Below, one piece after another: positions 60,436 through 64,000 of a stretch of DNA of 64,000 bases. Source of the DNA: Amycolatopsis endophytica (GTDB lineage Bacteria; Actinomycetota; Actinomycetes; Mycobacteriales; Pseudonocardiaceae); NCBI RefSeq assembly GCF_013410405.1, contig NZ_JACCFK010000001.1:1178001-1242000 (forward strand), in the 5' to 3' direction. The position numbers and the translations under genes are program-made. Numbering within the stretch: position 1 is the first letter of the stretch; each line of letters starts with the position of its first letter. The notes under the pieces were generated by a model, which saw only the letters and a list, made by a program, of their open reading frames with translations, was not told the DNA's origin and ran no database searches.

Positions 60436-60563
60436 AGCGGTCCTCCCCAATGTCGGGTGCAGTCGGCAGACGCGTCACCACGAGCGCGTCGAAACAGCGG
60501 CATACCGCGAATGCGCACTGTGGCCCACAGGCTCGTGGCCGCGAGCGCGCCTGTGGGACTCAT
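60432..60563 (-). CDS. Tiny ORF coupling lanB and lanC
   Basis: A 43-aa frame starting MSPTGALAATSLWATVRIRG and containing MPLFRRARGDASADCTRHWGG. ATG 60563 overlaps the lanB stop (ATGA) and its stop overlaps the lanC start (GTGA). No signal or domain is recognised. It could be a real accessory peptide or only a coupling element that hands ribosomes from lanB to lanC. Not long enough for normal gene finders. Confidence 0.5.
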   Translation of the reverse strand: MSPTGALAATSLWATVRIRGMPLFRRARGDASADCTRHWGGPL

Positions 60564-63406
60564 CGGCCGTGCCTGCCGCGGTCGAGGCGCAGCGCCAGGC
60601 CGCCGTGCACCAGTGCATACACCTCCTGCTCGCGCGCCCGGTCGATGCCGAACACCCGGTTGCAGTGCATATGGGCCAGGCTCAGCGCGACGCGCCCGTA
60701 CCGGTCCGGCGGCAGCTTCGTCCGGTACTCCGCGAGGGCCTGGCTGCGCTGGCTCCACGGTTGGTCCAGTGACGGACGACCAGAGGTATCGATCGCCCCG
60801 GCCAGCTTCTCCCGGTTCTCGCGCGGCACAGATCGGCGCAGGTCGAGGGGGACCGTGGCGGCGAGCCACTCCAGGATCTCCGGAGGCTGTCCGAAATGAC
60901 GGACAAGGTCGAGCACGCTCAGGGCCACCAGCCCGTCCGGCGCCTGCTCGATCATCGCCAGGGCCACCCGTGAATCGGCGTGGAACACCCGCTCGGCGTC
61001 GCCGATCGCGTCTGGACCGCCGTACCGCTCGACCTCGGGGTCGTAGCTGTCCAGCACCATCCGGGACAACAGCCCGTCCTCCCGCAGGCCACTCGCCCAC
61101 GCGTGCAGACGCGGCAACAGCGTCGGCCACAGCGTGTCCGGTTTTCCGGCGAACCGGATCCGGAGATGCGGATCGGGGTCGGCATATCGGACGAAATGCC
61201 AGTCCTCCACACCGCTGACCATCTCGTGCAGGCGCGACTGGAGGATCTGCCGCTGCGCCGCGTCACTCGCGTAGAGCTTCGCGTACAACCAGTCTCCGCC
61301 GGGCAGTCGCAGCGCGTCGGACCGGGTCCGGCCGGCCGGAACGGGTCGCGCGGGAGCGCGTGTGCCCATCAGCTGGAAGACCACCTCACCCGCGTGACCG
61401 CCGAGCCAGCCGTCGCCGTGTGACAGCACCTCCTGGACGACCAGCCGCGGCGTCTTTCGCAGCTCCGCCTGGAACACGGTCCTGTGCCCGGGGTCGTCGA
61501 GATCGATCACGATCCGGTTGTCCGAGCTGGTGAGCTGCACCCGGCGGGGCACGTCCCACCGCTCCCGCCACGACCGGACGGCCGCGGACCAGTCGGCCGG
61601 AACGTCGAGCATCTCGCGACTGGGCAACCACCGTGCGGGCGCGAGGACCGTCCGTCCATACCGGACTCGCGGGAGGAACGGCGCCGTCGACAAGGCGCCC
61701 CACCGCCACGGCAGGCAGGACGGGTTCTCCTGTTCACCCAGCTCCAGGAGGAACCGCGCGACCGGCGGGATGTGCCCGCTACGCGGATTCAGCATCGAGC
61801 CGGACACCGGCGTCACCCGCTCGCCGGAATCCAGATCGACGAGGTACAGCTCGTCCTGGGTAGCGCCGACGGCCAGCTCGTCCAGCGCCAGGTCGCGGAC
61901 ATCGGCGACCGCCGGACCGCAGCCGACCGGAATCCGCACCGGCAACCGCTGCGGCACGGAAGCGACGTTCGCCGAGCGCGTTGTCCGCGGACGGCACGCG
62001 ACCTGCGCGGCTCCGGCAGGCGAACCGTCCCGGACGAGCGTGGTCAACTCGGTGCCGAGCTCGGGCATCAGATGGGCGAACCGGGCGATCGTCGAACCTG
62101 CCTGCGGTGACCCGAGGTTCTCGCCGACGACCAAGCGGAACTCCCCGGTGCACAACGCTTCCCAGCTCGACGCGTGAATCTCCGCGCACAGCTCCATCGA
62201 CACCGGCCGCCGCTCCGGCGGCTCCGGGGCGAGCACGTCGACCGTCTCGTCGTCGAGTTCGACCTCCGTCCGGCCCGACCGCGCCGCGGCCAGGACGAGA
62301 TCCAGCACCGCGGGGCCGGAGTCCGAGCGGCGTGCGGTGAAATCCGGTAGTCCCAGGCCACGGTTGTCGTCGAGCAGCTCCAGGAGCGGGACCACACGAT
62401 CACTTCCGTAGCGCTCCAGAAAGCGCTTCCGGTATTCGCCCAACCACACCGGTCCTGCCGTCCTTCCCCAGCGCCACAACACCTCGGCAGCCCGAGCCGC
62501 CTCCGCGCCGAGCGCGGCGGGCAAGGTCGCTTCGATGTCCAGCCGCAGATCGGTCTGGATGACATCGTCCGTCTCGTGTAGAGCCCGCATCCGGGCTGCA
62601 ACGGCTCGCCTGCGCGACCATCGGTCGCTGACAGCGGCGTCGGCGTGGGCAAGGTCGGCGCGGATCGCCACGAGTTCGGCACGCAGCGGATGCGCTGCCG
62701 GCACCCGGTCCAGGACGTGCCCGAGCGGGTCGACGCAGTCCGGCGGCGGGTCGAGATCGGTGAGCAGCACTCCGACCTCGACGAGCTGCCCCAGCACTCC
62801 CTCGAACCCGGTGCGCCGGAACCGGCGGCACAGCTCCCCGAGCAGATCCGGCCACGAAACCGGAGTCCGGGCCGCCTCCCGCACCGCTCGCACGAGTGGC
62901 GTGAAGCGGATCGAAGCTTCGCGGCGGCGGGATTTCTCGTACCGCTCGGGAAGCACCAGGCGATCGCCGCGGACCACAGCCACGTTGTTCACGACCAGAA
63001 CAGCTCGTGGCAGCACGAGTGGATCCGTTCGCAACCGCCGCAACAGGCCGTCCAACCACTCGGCATCGGTCCGACTGGTCGGACGGTGCCGCTCGCCGAA
63101 CCGCAGTTCCGGCCGGTCGCCCAGCCGCACCGGCGCAATGCCCGCGAAAAGACCGAACGGCGTGGGCCGGCTGGCCATGCGCAGGTGGTACTTGGCGAGG
63201 GCGACGGCACTGCGCCGCCGGACCTTGTCCTTCACCGGCTCGCCGCGCGCCACACGGAGAACGTCACGCGCCAAGCTGGGGCTGGCGGCGTCGACGGCTT
63301 CCACCAGGACCTCGTCACGGGCGAGGACCTCCAGCGACGGGAGCGATTCCTCGGCTCGCGGTCGCACGGCGGCGCGCAGCAAGGCCAGTTCGGCACACGT
63401 GAACAT
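60560..63406 (-). CDS. Class I lantibiotic dehydratase LanB
   Basis: A 948-aa full-length LanB. The N-terminal glutamylation domain (about 1-640) includes the RMASRPTPFGLFAGIAPVRLG signature and the large lyase region; the C-terminal SpaB_C elimination domain (about 655-940) has WLYAKLYASDAAQRQIL and WHFVRYADPDPHLRIRF. It uses glutamyl-tRNA to dehydrate Ser/Thr of the precursor. ATG 63406 follows CGGGAGGCGAGCG. It lies directly downstream of the precursor gene. Confidence 0.95.
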   Translation of the reverse strand: MFTCAELALLRAAVRPRAEESLPSLEVLARDEVLVEAVDAASPSLARDVLRVARGEPVKDKVRRRSAVALAKYHLRMASRPTPFGLFAGIAPVRLGDRPELRFGERHRPTSRTDAEWLDGLLRRLRTDPLVLPRAVLVVNNVAVVRGDRLVLPERYEKSRRREASIRFTPLVRAVREAARTPVSWPDLLGELCRRFRRTGFEGVLGQLVEVGVLLTDLDPPPDCVDPLGHVLDRVPAAHPLRAELVAIRADLAHADAAVSDRWSRRRAVAARMRALHETDDVIQTDLRLDIEATLPAALGAEAARAAEVLWRWGRTAGPVWLGEYRKRFLERYGSDRVVPLLELLDDNRGLGLPDFTARRSDSGPAVLDLVLAAARSGRTEVELDDETVDVLAPEPPERRPVSMELCAEIHASSWEALCTGEFRLVVGENLGSPQAGSTIARFAHLMPELGTELTTLVRDGSPAGAAQVACRPRTTRSANVASVPQRLPVRIPVGCGPAVADVRDLALDELAVGATQDELYLVDLDSGERVTPVSGSMLNPRSGHIPPVARFLLELGEQENPSCLPWRWGALSTAPFLPRVRYGRTVLAPARWLPSREMLDVPADWSAAVRSWRERWDVPRRVQLTSSDNRIVIDLDDPGHRTVFQAELRKTPRLVVQEVLSHGDGWLGGHAGEVVFQLMGTRAPARPVPAGRTRSDALRLPGGDWLYAKLYASDAAQRQILQSRLHEMVSGVEDWHFVRYADPDPHLRIRFAGKPDTLWPTLLPRLHAWASGLREDGLLSRMVLDSYDPEVERYGGPDAIGDAERVFHADSRVALAMIEQAPDGLVALSVLDLVRHFGQPPEILEWLAATVPLDLRRSVPRENREKLAGAIDTSGRPSLDQPWSQRSQALAEYRTKLPPDRYGRVALSLAHMHCNRVFGIDRAREQEVYALVHGGLALRLDRGRHGR

Positions 63407-63465
63407 CGCTCGCCTCCCGGCTGGACGGGTGGCGGGCCACGCGGACCCGCCACCCGGAACTCACG

Positions 63466-63594
63466 TCAGCAGGACGGCCACAGGGTCGCGCAGATGTCGC
63501 TGAAGCCCGACTTGTTCGTCAGCAGGTCGCCTTCCTGCGTCGGAGCGGAGATACGAAGGTCCAGGTCGAAGTCCTCGGGAGCCAGGTTTTCCAT
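63466..63594 (-). CDS. Lanthipeptide precursor (LanA), previously not recognised type
   Basis: A 42-aa peptide: MENLAPEDFDLDLRISAP, then TQEGDLLTNKSGFSDICATL and WPSC. ATG 63594 follows GAAGGAGAGATCAC. The leader carries FDLDLRI (residues 9-15), the class I FNLD-type box (compare LDLDLSI of microbisporicin). The core has Cys 35 and 42 and Ser/Thr at 29, 32, 37 and 41 (TNKSGFSDICATLWPSC), allowing two rings. It stands directly before lanB, 60 bp upstream. Too short for common gene callers. Ring pattern and cleavage site are inferred. Confidence 0.88.
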   Translation of the reverse strand: MENLAPEDFDLDLRISAPTQEGDLLTNKSGFSDICATLWPSC

Positions 63595-63639
63595 GTGATC
63601 TCTCCTTCGTTGTGAGCTGTGGCTCATGCCACTTCTCCG

Positions 63640-63669
63640 AACGTAGAGGATCGTTCAACGATTCATCAA
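63640..63669 (-). promoter_or_regulatory. Candidate lanA promoter with internal palindrome
   Basis: TTGATG at 63664-63669, 18-bp spacing and TACGTT at 63640-63645. The spacer contains the palindrome ATCGTTCAACGAT (63650-63662), a possible operator. Start of transcription would be near 63633, 40 bp before lanA. Confidence 0.5.
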
Positions 63670-63781
63670 GAGGTTGATTCTGACGTGGTATTGCGCTACA
63701 AAGTTGCCTTTTGTCCACCTTCGCCGCACAGGCACCCGTCACGCTGTGGTCTAATTCGGCCGCCGAGAGTGAGGGGGCCCG

Positions 63782-64000
63782 ATGCGCCGAATGATCGCGC
63801 TGGTGCTGACGCTGCTGGTCGCGGTGACGACCACGATCGTCCCGGCCGAAGCCGCGCGACGCGGCGACCTGGGCGTCGGTGCTTATCCCCGAGCGATCCG
63901 GCTGGAGCACACGCCGTTCCTGCGCGGCAGGATCATCGCCTCCGTCAACAGCTGGGACAGCGGTGGCGCCTTCGCCCGGATCTTCGAGAGCGCCGACGAA
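63782..64000 (+). CDS. Secreted protein, truncated by window edge
   Basis: ATG 63782; 73 residues visible. Signal peptide: basic MRR, hydrophobic MIALVLTLLVAVTTTIV, cleavage near PAEAAR. The mature start is ARRGDLGVGAYPRAIRLEHT. Divergent from lanA; no family can be named from the fragment. Start codon placement is by the signal peptide. Confidence 0.7.
   Translation, partial: MRRMIALVLTLLVAVTTTIVPAEAARRGDLGVGAYPRAIRLEHTPFLRGRIIASVNSWDSGGAFARIFESADE

Overview
The window is high-GC actinobacterial DNA, most likely from the Pseudonocardiaceae (Amycolatopsis-like). Evidence: the order tRNA-Thr, tRNA-Met, rpmG, hadA-hadB, then tRNA-Trp, secE, nusG, rplK, rplA, rplJ, rplL, mkl parallels the mycobacterial rpoB-proximal region. 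There is also a complete mce operon, an actinomycete integrative element, a lanthipeptide operon and iron-box-controlled siderophore genes. The genus is inferred from gene content; no database search was run.

Layout. 1-10.3 kb (minus strand): a lipid-import operon, mkl-yrbEA-yrbEB-mceA-B-C-D-E-F plus a truncated Mce-associated membrane protein, with almost every junction overlapping. 10.4-15.5 kb: ribosomal and transcription core genes (rplL, rplJ with an upstream leader, rplA, rplK, nusG, secE, tRNA-Trp). 15.7-21.6 kb: a PLP aminotransferase, a secreted SGNH hydrolase, a MazF-like toxin pair, the HadA/HadB dehydratase pair, a frameshifted MmyB-type regulator, rpmG and two tRNAs. 21.6-30.8 kb: an EAL membrane protein, Lon protease with a HAIR operator, a ClpX-type zinc-finger protein, a DedA protein, a NarL-type two-component system and an acetyltransferase. 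30.8-34.3 kb: an iron-regulated siderophore tailoring locus (MbtH, hydrolase, flavin N-monooxygenase, formyltransferase) without an NRPS. 34.6-40.1 kb: LigD-type polymerase and ATP-dependent ligase, an ammonia-lyase, an ABC permease relic, an MFS transporter and an isolated atpF-like gene.

40.36-58.60 kb is an integrated actinomycete integrative and conjugative element (AICE) of about 18.2 kb, bounded by a 67-bp direct repeat that is the 3' part of tRNA-Tyr. It carries an XRE regulator with a large C-terminal region, an epimerase, a small repressor with palindromic operators, a long train of tiny overlapping genes (including an SsgA-like protein), a spread-type membrane protein, an FtsK/TraB translocase, a stand-alone HEAGH protein, a secreted HNH nuclease lipoprotein, a prim-pol primase, a WhiB-HTH fusion, a replication ATPase followed by an iteron-like cluster, Xis and a frameshifted integrase.

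58.7-64 kb: a YajQ family gene, then a compact class I lanthipeptide operon on the minus strand: a 42-aa precursor, full-length LanB dehydratase, a 43-aa coupled ORF and LanC cyclase. No transporter or protease gene is present. The window ends inside a secreted protein gene. The two most original items are this lanthipeptide precursor and the AICE replication/iteron module. A dispersed repeat made of 21-bp units in inverted arrays occurs twice (17.9 and 34.3 kb).
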